DNA of 50,549 nt from Chitinophagaceae bacterium (GTDB taxonomy: Bacteria; Bacteroidota; Bacteroidia; Chitinophagales; Chitinophagaceae). Under the pieces are notes generated by a model. That model saw nothing but the letters and a program-made list of their open reading frames with translations, made no database searches and was not told where the DNA came from. Positions 1-7,523 of the stretch are shown here, one piece after another. Made by a program: the position numbers and the translations under genes. Each line of letters opens with the position of its first letter. Position 1 is the stretch's first letter. Location of the stretch: assembly GCA_004173355.1 (NCBI GenBank), contig SEAD01000020.1, forward strand, positions 1-50,549, in the 5' to 3' direction.

Positions 1-113
1 CACGGGCATAACACGGGTAACCATCGGCCGGATACTGCTGAAGACGGCGCCGGATTAGCCGCTACAGACGGTGGCAGGCACCGGGGGACGACGCACAGGG
101 ATGGGCACAAAAA
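1..113. other. Left-edge segment with no assignable gene
   Basis: No gene can be supported here. Some frames are open on both strands, but none gives a recognisable protein. A short plus-strand frame ends in TAG at about 56-58 and could be the tail of a gene cut by the window edge. A minus-strand ATG near position 24 could equally begin a gene leaving to the left. Neither has supporting signals. Confidence 0.3.
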
Positions 114-114
114 A

Positions 115-137
115 ACCGCCCCGGATTCCGGAGCGGT
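115..137 (-). terminator. Intrinsic terminator of the transaldolase gene
   Basis: On the minus strand an ACCGCTCCGG / CCGGGGCGGT hairpin is followed directly by a run of seven T. It lies about 20 bp past the stop codon of the transaldolase gene, as expected for a Rho-independent terminator. Confidence 0.85.
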
Positions 138-156
138 CAGTTATTTCGGTAAAAGA

Positions 157-810
157 TTAAGCAAACTTCTTAGCGTCTTCGAGGAATTTCGCCAGGCCGA
201 TATCCGTCAGCGGATGTTTCAGCATACCGAGGATTGGCTCGAGCGGGCAGGTACACACATCAGCACCCGCTTCAGCACACTGCACGATATGCAGGGAAGT
301 ACGGATAGATGCGGCAAGGATCTGGGTCTTGAAACCCTGGACGGAGTAGATGTTTGAGATCTGGCCGATCAGTTGCACTCCATCCCAGCCACTGTCATCG
401 ATACGACCGATAAACGGGGATACATACGTTGCACCAGCTTTTGCGGCAAGGATTGCCTGTGCAGCGGAAAACACCAGCGTACAGTTGGTACGGATCCCAT
501 TGTCAGTGAAATATTTCAGCGCTTTCACACCGTCCTTGATCATCGGAACTTTTACCACGATGTTCGGATGGATAGCCGCAAGGCGCTTACCTTCCTCGAT
601 GATCGTTGCAAAATCTGTGCTCACGACTTCGGCACTGATATCACCATCCACAATCTCACAGATTGTTTTGTAATGGGCAAACACGGCCTCCTGGCCCTTG
701 ATACCCTCTTTCGCCATAAGGGAAGGGTTGGTGGTCACCCCGTCAAGGATTCCCAGCTCATTTGCTTCCCTGATCTGGGCGAGGTTGGCTGTATCTATAA
801 AAAATTTCAT
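157..810 (-). CDS. fsa: Fructose-6-phosphate aldolase / short-form transaldolase
   Basis: The 217-residue protein has the usual length of the short TalC/FSA class of transaldolases, cytoplasmic TIM-barrel enzymes that form a Schiff base with a dihydroxyacetone unit. Visible signatures are the N-terminal FFIDTAN strand, DGVTTNPS at residues 24-30, ISAEV around 58-62, and VVKVPM, whose Lys87 is the likely Schiff-base lysine. Sequence alone cannot separate aldolase (FSA) from true transaldolase activity; many Bacteroidota members act as transaldolase in the pentose phosphate pathway. The gene starts 18 bp beyond the end of the SRP RNA on the same strand, and no promoter is visible between them, so read-through from the RNA promoter is possible. 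A strong terminator follows. Confidence 0.92.
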   Translation of the reverse strand: MKFFIDTANLAQIREANELGILDGVTTNPSLMAKEGIKGQEAVFAHYKTICEIVDGDISAEVVSTDFATIIEEGKRLAAIHPNIVVKVPMIKDGVKALKYFTDNGIRTNCTLVFSAAQAILAAKAGATYVSPFIGRIDDSGWDGVQLIGQISNIYSVQGFKTQILAASIRTSLHIVQCAEAGADVCTCPLEPILGMLKHPLTDIGLAKFLEDAKKFA

Positions 811-827
811 AACAATAAATTTAAAAA

Positions 828-922
828 GGCAGGCTACTTACATCGCACCGCTCAACCACATATCCTTGCTGCCTTCCGGCCCTGGGGAGGTTCTGCAGGA
901 GCTGGTCGTGCAAGACCTGCCG
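828..922 (-). ncRNA. ffs: Small bacterial signal recognition particle RNA (4.5S type)
   Basis: The minus strand carries the diagnostic SRP domain IV: the asymmetric-loop and tetraloop region CCAGGGCCGGAAGGCAGCAAGG, here quoted in parts as CCAGGGCCGG and AAGGCAGCAAGG. It is followed by the conserved GGUUGAGCGGUGCGAUGUAAGUAGCCUGCC-type 3' arm. The ends pair as GGCAGG with CCTGCC, giving a roughly 95-nt hairpin, the short form that lacks the Alu domain. The RNA binds Ffh and directs nascent membrane proteins to FtsY. A perfect -7 element (TATCTTTG) sits four bases before the inferred 5' end, which fixes the start. The ends are good to a few bases. Confidence 0.93.
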
Positions 923-926
923 GCCG

Positions 927-934
927 CAAAGATA
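927..934 (-). promoter_or_regulatory. TAnnTTTG promoter of the SRP RNA
   Basis: TATCTTTG on the minus strand matches the Bacteroidota -7 element. With the usual spacing, transcription would begin at about 923, exactly the predicted 5' end of the SRP RNA. No convincing -33 TTTG is seen. Confidence 0.8.
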
Positions 935-1032
935 ACGGTATCTGTTTTAAAGAAAAAACATTCAGTAAAAATGGAAAAGAAAATATTGTTTCCGGACATC
1001 TGCCCCTGCCTGACGCGAGAGGTATATCCGCA

Positions 1033-2307
1033 TCAGCGGGGCTGGATCATTGAACTGACGGTGGTATAACCCAGAAGTTCGTCGGACCGGGAGCCGAATC
1101 CACGGTAATACACCAGTACGGTATATACATTTTCGGTATTGGTGAAATTCCCCTCTGTATTATCCAGTGAAAAACGGTTCAGCACGGGTCGCTTTGCATC
1201 GGCGAGTATATAAGCATAGTTATAATAACCCTGTTTGAGGAAAAGCGTTGCTTCGTACTGCCGGGTCTCGCTGTTATAGGTCATCCGGGAATTGTCATCC
1301 GCGCGGTAGTTGCTCAATTCCCCATACACATACAGGTCCTTGCCCGAAAATGCCTGCCCGCCCGGCGGCGCATAGCTGAAATGTACATACGCATAATCAC
1401 TCTGCCACAGCGGGTTATTTCCATCGGTATTGTCGATCACATAACGCCCGTTCTGGTCGCGGTAATAGAAATACACCTGCTGCGAACGCTGTGACTCTGT
1501 TTTTACATACACATCCGTCCGTCTTGCCGTGTCCACGATCCGCGCCATACGGTCACTAAGCAGCCGCAGGCTCCGCAGGTCAATCCATCTCCATTCCCTT
1601 CCGCTGGGGAAACTGGTCAGGTCATCATTGTACTCATAATAATTCCCGCGGTAAATCCCTGGGCGGTCCACCACTGCTGCAGTATTCCAGATATTGTTTT
1701 GCAACACCACTACTTTCAGGTCCTGGGGCGACATCGTATTGATCCGGGCATTGGCCGTATTGAGGATGACCTGCACCCGCTGGTCAGTCAGGAAATACTG
1801 CGAATTGAATGGTTGCTTGATCTGTGCGGCAATACTGATCCGCTGGTCCACCACGAGGAACCGTTTGGTGAAAAGCAGGTTGGATGTATCATTGTTCTGG
1901 AACACCTTGAGCAGGTAATTGCCCGACCTTGACGGCACAGAACTCCGGTCGGGAACCGATGCCTGGTAATGGACATAGGGTATTTCAGAGATGGATGAAT
2001 TGCGGTAGGTGGTGATCCGCGTACTCTGGAAGCCCTTTATGTAATCAAAGCTGGGGAGGTTCGACACCGTCCAGTCGGTGTTACACAACACAAAAGTATA
2101 ATACAGGTTTTTATACCCACCCGCCAGGTCATCGAAGTCGAGCTGCAGCTGCTCGCCGGAATTCAGGGTCAGGATCGGATAAGAGAGCGGATCAGCGGAC
2201 CTGGTGAGCGTTACGGAATGGATATCCCGCAGGTAAACCTGGTCCGGCACCTGTGCGTGCAGAACAGCGGATGAAAACAGCGAAATCAATACCAGGCAAA
2301 GCTTCAT
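1033..2307 (-). CDS. Type IX secretion system plug protein (formerly DUF5103)
   Basis: The 424-residue protein begins with a Sec signal peptide (about residues 1-18, ending LHAQ). A beta-rich body follows with features of the family once called DUF5103: a YLRDIHSVTL-type N-terminal strand, YYTFVLCNTDW, a FDYIKGF motif, and a YAYVHFSY segment in the second half. In Flavobacterium a protein of this family sits in the periplasm and plugs the giant SprA translocon channel of the T9SS when no cargo is passing; I apply that role here from the family. No other T9SS gene is nearby, which is normal for this component. It is transcribed away from the divergent permease gene. Confidence 0.78.
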   Translation of the reverse strand: MKLCLVLISLFSSAVLHAQVPDQVYLRDIHSVTLTRSADPLSYPILTLNSGEQLQLDFDDLAGGYKNLYYTFVLCNTDWTVSNLPSFDYIKGFQSTRITTYRNSSISEIPYVHYQASVPDRSSVPSRSGNYLLKVFQNNDTSNLLFTKRFLVVDQRISIAAQIKQPFNSQYFLTDQRVQVILNTANARINTMSPQDLKVVVLQNNIWNTAAVVDRPGIYRGNYYEYNDDLTSFPSGREWRWIDLRSLRLLSDRMARIVDTARRTDVYVKTESQRSQQVYFYYRDQNGRYVIDNTDGNNPLWQSDYAYVHFSYAPPGGQAFSGKDLYVYGELSNYRADDNSRMTYNSETRQYEATLFLKQGYYNYAYILADAKRPVLNRFSLDNTEGNFTNTENVYTVLVYYRGFGSRSDELLGYTTVSSMIQPR

Positions 2308-2381
2308 ATCCGTCTTGTTTGGTTAACATCTGCAATATTGCAAAAAATGGGTGAACACCCGCGGAAATATCGGGAACAGCT

Positions 2382-2389
2382 TACTTTTG
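2382..2389 (+). promoter_or_regulatory. TAnnTTTG promoter of the LolC/E-type permease gene
   Basis: TACTTTTG fits the -7 consensus. It predicts transcription from about 2393, so the in-frame ATG at 2338 lies upstream of the transcript and cannot be the usual start. Confidence 0.6.
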
Positions 2390-2421
2390 CCCACTACCAT
2401 GAACAGGACAAAAATTTCATT

Positions 2422-3702
2422 TTGAAGGTTGCAGCATTTATAGCCAATCGAATCGCATTCAGCCGAGCGACAAAATCCGAACCCGGTGGCAAACGCTCTT
2501 TCTCGCGTTTTATCATCCGTATCTCGATATCCGCCACCATCATCAGTGTGGCCGTGATGATCATTACCCTTGCATTTGCAAATGGATTCCAGCAGGAAGT
2601 AAGCCAGAAAGTGTTCAGTTTCTGGGGGCATGTCCGCATCCAGGAAAAACAGCCTTTCAAAACCCTGATCGCGGAAGAAACACCAATCGTGCAGAAGCCT
2701 TCACTGGTCAATGAAATCCGGCGGGACCCGCGGGTGGAGGACATCCACCCTTTCGCCACCAAATACGGCATCCTGAAAACTGCCGAAGATGTGGAGGGCG
2801 TTATGATAAAGGGGTTCGACAGCACCTACAATTTCTCGCATCTCAGACGGTTTATAAAAGAAGGCCGGCCGGTTCGTTTCAATGACAGCACATACAGCCG
2901 GGAAATCATGATTTCGGTATCTACGGCCAAACAGCTGAAACTGAAACTGAATGATGCGGTACTGATCTATTTCATCCGGCCGGGTACCAATGACGATTCG
3001 GGCGCGCCCGATATCCGTCCGGATAAACTGAAAATCTGCGGGATCTACCAGACGGGCATCGAGGACTACGACAAACAGTTTGCCATCGCAGACATCCAGC
3101 TCATCCGCCGGCTGAATGACTGGGATCCTGCACAGGTGGGTGGTTATGAAATATTCCTGAAGAATTATGAACAGACACCGGAGGTATCTGCCGAAATCTA
3201 TGAGCTGGCGGATTTTCCGATCACCTGGGACAGCCAGAGCGTACAGGAAATCTCCCCGAATATTTTCGACTGGCTGAACATGCAGGATACCACGCGCAAT
3301 GTGCTGATCGGATTTATGATGGTGGTGGCAATCATCAACCTGATCACCTGCCTCATCATCCTTGTCCTGGAACGCATCCGGATGATCGGGATCCTGAAAG
3401 CCCTGGGGGCAACGGACTGGACCGTACAGAAAATATTCCTCCGGCATTCCCTGTTTATCACGGTCACTGGTATAGTCACAGGAGCCGCACTGGCATTGGG
3501 TTTCCTGTTGCTCCAGAAAAAAACCGGTTTCATCAAACTGAATGAAGAAGCCTACTATCTCAGCGAGGCTGCCGTGGATATTGTTTGGTGGCAGGTCGCC
3601 ATCATCTGCGCCGGTACCCTGCTCGTCTGTTTCCTGGTACTGATGATCCCCTCCATCCTCGTGCGCAAAGTACAACCCGTGAAGGCGATCGGCTTCAGGT
3701 AA
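2422..3702 (+). CDS. LolC/LolE-type ABC transporter permease (FtsX family)
   Basis: This inner-membrane protein of about 426 residues has the MacB/FtsX layout: one N-terminal membrane segment (FIIRISISATIISVAVMIIT), a large periplasmic domain, then three C-terminal segments. The conserved cytoplasmic motif RIRMIGILKALGA and a C-terminal VRKVQPVKAIGFR are also present. In Bacteroidota such single-gene permeases are annotated as lipoprotein-releasing (LolC/E); the ATPase is not adjacent. I chose the TTG at 2422 because homologues start at an equivalent KxAxFIAxRIAF segment and because the promoter at 2382-2389 lies after the upstream ATG at 2338. The stop overlaps the convergent methyltransferase stop by 8 bp. 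Confidence 0.82.
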   Translation: MKVAAFIANRIAFSRATKSEPGGKRSFSRFIIRISISATIISVAVMIITLAFANGFQQEVSQKVFSFWGHVRIQEKQPFKTLIAEETPIVQKPSLVNEIRRDPRVEDIHPFATKYGILKTAEDVEGVMIKGFDSTYNFSHLRRFIKEGRPVRFNDSTYSREIMISVSTAKQLKLKLNDAVLIYFIRPGTNDDSGAPDIRPDKLKICGIYQTGIEDYDKQFAIADIQLIRRLNDWDPAQVGGYEIFLKNYEQTPEVSAEIYELADFPITWDSQSVQEISPNIFDWLNMQDTTRNVLIGFMMVVAIINLITCLIILVLERIRMIGILKALGATDWTVQKIFLRHSLFITVTGIVTGAALALGFLLLQKKTGFIKLNEEAYYLSEAAVDIVWWQVAIICAGTLLVCFLVLMIPSILVRKVQPVKAIGFR

Positions 3703-4429
3703 GGTGTGATAAAATTATTCCCGCTGCTACCGCAGCATTCAATGATTCGGCCTCTCCGATGCGGGGGATGGTGATCCGGTGTTGCACGATGCTGAAAATG
3801 GCGGGGTCGATACCTTTTGACTCATTCCCGATAATGATGATGCCCTGCTCCAGTTTCCCGATACTTCCCACGGGCCGGCCATCCAGTGCGGCAGCATACA
3901 ACCCGGTTGCGGCATTTGCCCTAAGCCACTCCTCCAGCGGGGTATAAAGCATCTGCACCCGTGCGATGCTTCCCATGGTTGACTGGACCACCTTGGGATT
4001 GTACTGGTCCGCTGTACCGGGACTACATACCAGCTGCGTGATCCCGAACCAGTCCGCTATCCGGATAATGGTACCAAGGTTGCCGGGGTCCTGGATGGTA
4101 TCGAGGCAGAGCGTAACCCGGCCAGCCGTTTCCAGCGAACTTACCGGTTCGGGGATGCGCAGCAGTACCAGCACCTGGTTGGGCGTAGCCAGCTGGGAGA
4201 TTCTTGCCAGCTCATCTTCCGTGACAGTTGTCATCAGGTGACCCGGAAACAATGGGGCGGCCTGGCTGATCCACTCTTGCACTGCAAATACATCCAGTAC
4301 CTGCCCGGCCATGGTGGCCAGCAGTTCCCCCGCGAGTTTAGGGCCTTCAGCAATAAAGATCCCCTCCTGCTCCCTTTGTTTTTTATGGCCTAAACTTTGA
4401 ATATATTTGAGCCGCGATTTACCCAGCAT
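3695..4429 (-). CDS. SpoU/TrmH-family RNA 2'-O-methyltransferase
   Basis: The 244-residue cytoplasmic enzyme transfers methyl from SAM to a ribose 2'-OH in rRNA or tRNA. An N-terminal substrate-binding domain (IFIAEGPKLAGELL) leads into the knotted SPOUT domain. Its three family motifs are present: DTIQDPGNLGTIIRIADWFG near residues 110-130, IIIIGNESKGID, and ITIPRIGEAESLNAAVAAGI near the C-terminus. The RlmB/TrmH-like sequence does not show which nucleotide is modified. The first 28 bases of the gene overlap the promoter of the divergent tamL gene. Confidence 0.88.
   Translation of the reverse strand: MLGKSRLKYIQSLGHKKQREQEGIFIAEGPKLAGELLATMAGQVLDVFAVQEWISQAAPLFPGHLMTTVTEDELARISQLATPNQVLVLLRIPEPVSSLETAGRVTLCLDTIQDPGNLGTIIRIADWFGITQLVCSPGTADQYNPKVVQSTMGSIARVQMLYTPLEEWLRANAATGLYAAALDGRPVGSIGKLEQGIIIIGNESKGIDPAIFSIVQHRITIPRIGEAESLNAAVAAGIILSHLT
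4402..4409 (+). promoter_or_regulatory. TAnnTTTG promoter of tamL, inside the methyltransferase gene
   Basis: TATATTTG on the plus strand, with a TTTG at 4375-4378 as a possible -33 box at slightly long spacing. Predicted transcription begins near 4413, about 32 nt before the tamL ATG. The whole element lies within codons of the opposite-strand methyltransferase gene. Confidence 0.6.
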
Positions 4430-4444
4430 GCGTTTAATTTTATT

Positions 4445-6820
4445 ATGTTATCAGGAAAGCACCAGCATCCCCGATCAATACCGTTTTTTGTCTTCCCCCT
4501 CTTGTTGATTGCGGCGCTTTCATCCTGTACAATCGTCAAAAAATACCAGCCCGGAAAACCGTTTGTTTATAAAACAAATATCAACTTAATAGGCAACTTC
4601 ACCAATGCCGGCGAGCAGGAACTGGTAACCGGGCTGGAGGGACAGCTGGATGACAGTATGCGCGTGCGGAAAGTAGACAAGCTGTTATGGAGTGTGATGA
4701 AGTCACCACCGGTATTCGACAGCAGTTCCGCCGACCATTCGATTCTCTTCATGCGCGCCCTTCTCAATTCACTGGGCTATTTTTCGGACTCGATCAGTTA
4801 CTCTTACGATATCAAACAATTTGACCGGAAGAACGGCAACTTTTTTTACCGCTTATTTTCACCACGCAACAAACCGACCCAGTACCGGGCGATCGTTGAT
4901 TTCCATGTAAAGCCGGGTTTGCTGGTACGGCTCGATTCAATCGGTTATGTATTGCGCGATACCAACCTGCAGCAACTTACAGATACGACCAAACGCGGTG
5001 CCTTTATAAAAAAAGGGGATGCCTTTGCAAAAGCCCCGATTTCGGCAGAGCTGGATCGCCTCACCGATCTTTACCGCAACAACGGATACCTAAGGTTTAC
5101 GCGGGATGAAATGGTTGGTCTCTGGGATACCCTGGATGTTTCCCTGCTGCAGCCCACACTTGATCCGTTTGAGCAGCTGGAGATCCTCCAGAAATTACGC
5201 GCACGCCGGGCCAACCCGACTGCCAACCTCGAGATCCGGCTTCGTGGTCTCGACAGTGTGAAACTCACCCGGTATTACAACGGCAACGTGACGGTGTACC
5301 CGGACTACGGCATCGATACTTCCAGCCGCCAGAGAAAGGAAACAGTGGTGGAAGGCATCACTGTAGTACAGTACTCCAATATGTTCAAGCCAAAGATTTT
5401 CCCACCCAATATTTATTTCCCGGCGGACAGCGTGTATCGCCTTCGGAGATATACCCGAACCATTAACCGCCTTAATGTGCTTGGCGCATGGCGGCTGGTG
5501 AGTATCGACCAGGTGGTACGGCCCAACCAGGACACGGTTGACCTGGTGGTGCGGCTCACTCCTGCAAAGAAATATTCATTCAATACAAACCTGGAAAGCA
5601 GTATCAACCAGACTGTCATTTCGGGCAACCTCTTTGGTATTGGTTTGAACGCAGGGATCCAGAACCGGAATTTTGCACGTGGTGCCAACCTTGCCAATAC
5701 CAACATCCGTTACGGTATCGAGTTGGGTGCATCGGGGGAAAACCAGTTTATCCAGACCAGGCAGATCAGTTTCAGCCATAATATTTCTTTCCCGCGGTTT
5801 ATTTTCCTGCCCGGCGTTGATATCATACCTGCCAACCGCCGTGACAACTGGCGCACGCTGTTCGCCTTCAGTGCTGCGGCTACCCAGCGAAGGTTCCTGT
5901 ACGACCTGTCCACCATCAACGGCTCCTGGGGATACGAATACCAGTGGCGCAACAAACTGCTTACATTCAAGCTGCCCAATATCGAATATGCATTCCTTGT
6001 AAAAAAGGACAGTCTTGATAAACTGATCGTGGACAATCCTTCGCTGAATAATATTTTTACCGATGGATTTGTGTCCAGTGTGGTTACCAACTTTACAATC
6101 ACGGGCGGTAATACCAACCGGTTGAATGTGCTCCGGGCAAACCTCGAAGAATCCGGTATCCTGACGGGCATGATCCGGAACTCGTTCCTCGACAGCCAGC
6201 TTTACCGGTTTGTCAAACTGGATGTGGAACTGGCGCGGCTGATCCGATTCAAGAAAACAAGCGTGGCCCTGCGTTTCTTTGCGGGTGCCGGTTATGAGTT
6301 TGATAACACGCGCAATCCCAACAAGCGGAACAATATGCCGTTCTTTAAACAATACTTCAGCGGCGGCCCCAACAGTATGCGGGCATGGTCACTGCGGAGA
6401 CTCGGGCCGGGATCGGTCATCAAGGATTTCCTCGGCAGAGGCAGTACACCTGACCGTTACGGTGATATGCAGATGGAAGCAAATGCGGAGTACCGCTTCC
6501 CTATCGGTAAACCATTTGGTATAAAAATCAACGGCGCGCTGTTTGTCGATGCGGGCAATGTATGGATGATCAAACGCACCGGGCATGCAGCGGAAGAAGT
6601 ATTCAAGTTCAGCCGCCTTGGCCGGGATATCGCTGTAGGTGCGGGTGGTGGCCTGCGGGTGGACTTTGATTTTTTTGTGATTCGGTTTGATTATGCTTAC
6701 AAGGTCAAGGATCCGAGTCCTGCGCTCATCGATGCAGCCGTACAGAACAAATGGTTCGGCTACCGTTTCTTCCAGGGCGACCAGTTCCAGCTTGGCATCG
6801 GTTATCCCTTTATCTTCTGA
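4445..6820 (+). CDS. tamL: TamL: lipid-anchored BamA/TamA-family outer-membrane assembly protein
   Basis: The protein (about 791 residues) has a lipoprotein signal with lipobox LSSC (Cys28). POTRA-like repeats follow over roughly residues 40-380 (for example LTDLYRNNGYLRF), then a C-terminal Omp85/D15 surface-antigen barrel. It ends in IGYPFIF, with the terminal aromatic residue typical of BAM substrates. A TamA/BamA relative carrying a lipid anchor is the hallmark of TamL, the Bacteroidota version of the TAM outer-membrane component that works with TamB. No tamB is visible here. I prefer the ATG at 4445 over the one at 4397 because it places the signal peptide sensibly and lies after the promoter. 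Confidence 0.85.
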   Translation: MLSGKHQHPRSIPFFVFPLLLIAALSSCTIVKKYQPGKPFVYKTNINLIGNFTNAGEQELVTGLEGQLDDSMRVRKVDKLLWSVMKSPPVFDSSSADHSILFMRALLNSLGYFSDSISYSYDIKQFDRKNGNFFYRLFSPRNKPTQYRAIVDFHVKPGLLVRLDSIGYVLRDTNLQQLTDTTKRGAFIKKGDAFAKAPISAELDRLTDLYRNNGYLRFTRDEMVGLWDTLDVSLLQPTLDPFEQLEILQKLRARRANPTANLEIRLRGLDSVKLTRYYNGNVTVYPDYGIDTSSRQRKETVVEGITVVQYSNMFKPKIFPPNIYFPADSVYRLRRYTRTINRLNVLGAWRLVSIDQVVRPNQDTVDLVVRLTPAKKYSFNTNLESSINQTVISGNLFGIGLNAGIQNRNFARGANLANTNIRYGIELGASGENQFIQTRQISFSHNISFPRFIFLPGVDIIPANRRDNWRTLFAFSAAATQRRFLYDLSTINGSWGYEYQWRNKLLTFKLPNIEYAFLVKKDSLDKLIVDNPSLNNIFTDGFVSSVVTNFTITGGNTNRLNVLRANLEESGILTGMIRNSFLDSQLYRFVKLDVELARLIRFKKTSVALRFFAGAGYEFDNTRNPNKRNNMPFFKQYFSGGPNSMRAWSLRRLGPGSVIKDFLGRGSTPDRYGDMQMEANAEYRFPIGKPFGIKINGALFVDAGNVWMIKRTGHAAEEVFKFSRLGRDIAVGAGGGLRVDFDFFVIRFDYAYKVKDPSPALIDAAVQNKWFGYRFFQGDQFQLGIGYPFIF

Positions 6821-6826
6821 TTTATT

Positions 6827-7507
6827 TTATTCTCCCTCGCGGCTGGCGAGGATCATTTCGCGGAACTGGTCGATGGTCTGTGCATCATCCACACTGAAGT
6901 CCCCGATTTTTGTTCGACGCAACGAACTGAGATACCCGCCACACCCGAGTGCCTCGCCAAAGTCGTTTGCGAGACTGCGGATATAGGTACCTGTGGAGCA
7001 CAGCACACGGAAAAAAACTTTGGGCATTTCCACTGAAGTTATTTCAAACTCGTGGATGGTGAGTTTCCGCGGTTCGAGTTTTACTTCGACCCCCTGCCGG
7101 GCGAGTTCGTACACCCGTTTACCATTGACTTTAATAGCAGAATGCGCAGGTGGCACCTGCAGGATCTCGCCAATGAATGGAGCTGTGGCCGCATGGATCA
7201 TTTCCGTGCTGATATGGTCCACCGGTTTTTCATTTATCGGTTCACTCTCCAGGTCATAAGTGGGAGTGGTAGCACCGAGTGTAATACTGCCCGTGTATTC
7301 TTTCACCTGCGCCATGTATTCGTTGATGCGTTTGGTGAATTTACCGGTGCAGATGATCAGCAGCCCTGTTGCGAGTGGATCAAGTGTTCCTGCATGCCCT
7401 ACCTTTTTGGTTTTGACAAGGTTCCTTATTTTATGCACCGCATCAAAGCTGGTCCAGTCAATCGGCTTGTCAATCAGTATCACCCGTCCCTCAGCGAAAG
7501 TATTCAT
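6827..7507 (-). CDS. truB: tRNA pseudouridine(55) synthase TruB
   Basis: The enzyme isomerises U55 in the T-loop of tRNAs. The 226-residue protein shows the N-terminal ILIDKPIDWTSFDAV motif and the catalytic KVGHAGTLDPLATGLL box with Asp43 as nucleophile. Further family motifs are the Tyr-containing KEYTGSITLGATTPTYDLE and the VLCSTGTYIRSLANDFGEAL segment. I take the ATG at 7507; an upstream in-frame ATG at 7558 would run into the preceding gene and adds residues absent from the family. It follows the sigma/anti-sigma genes on the same strand and converges with tamL, leaving only 6 bp between the stops. Confidence 0.93.
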   Translation of the reverse strand: MNTFAEGRVILIDKPIDWTSFDAVHKIRNLVKTKKVGHAGTLDPLATGLLIICTGKFTKRINEYMAQVKEYTGSITLGATTPTYDLESEPINEKPVDHISTEMIHAATAPFIGEILQVPPAHSAIKVNGKRVYELARQGVEVKLEPRKLTIHEFEITSVEMPKVFFRVLCSTGTYIRSLANDFGEALGCGGYLSSLRRTKIGDFSVDDAQTIDQFREMILASREGE

Positions 7508-7523
7508 CGCGCGAAGATCGGGA

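Noticed and set aside
373-1053. 226-codon plus-strand open frame across the transaldolase and SRP RNA
   Set aside because: It is antisense to a well-supported enzyme gene and to the SRP RNA, and its composition (His/Cys/Arg-rich, no domain) is that of a shadow frame.
2701-3675. 324-codon minus-strand open frame opposite the LolC/E-type permease
   Set aside because: Asp/His/Gln-rich sequence with no hydrophobic core or domain; the sense strand encodes a clear FtsX-family permease.
4397-4444. Upstream ATG at 4397 as the tamL start
   Set aside because: It lies before the inferred promoter and would place 16 polar residues ahead of the lipoprotein signal.
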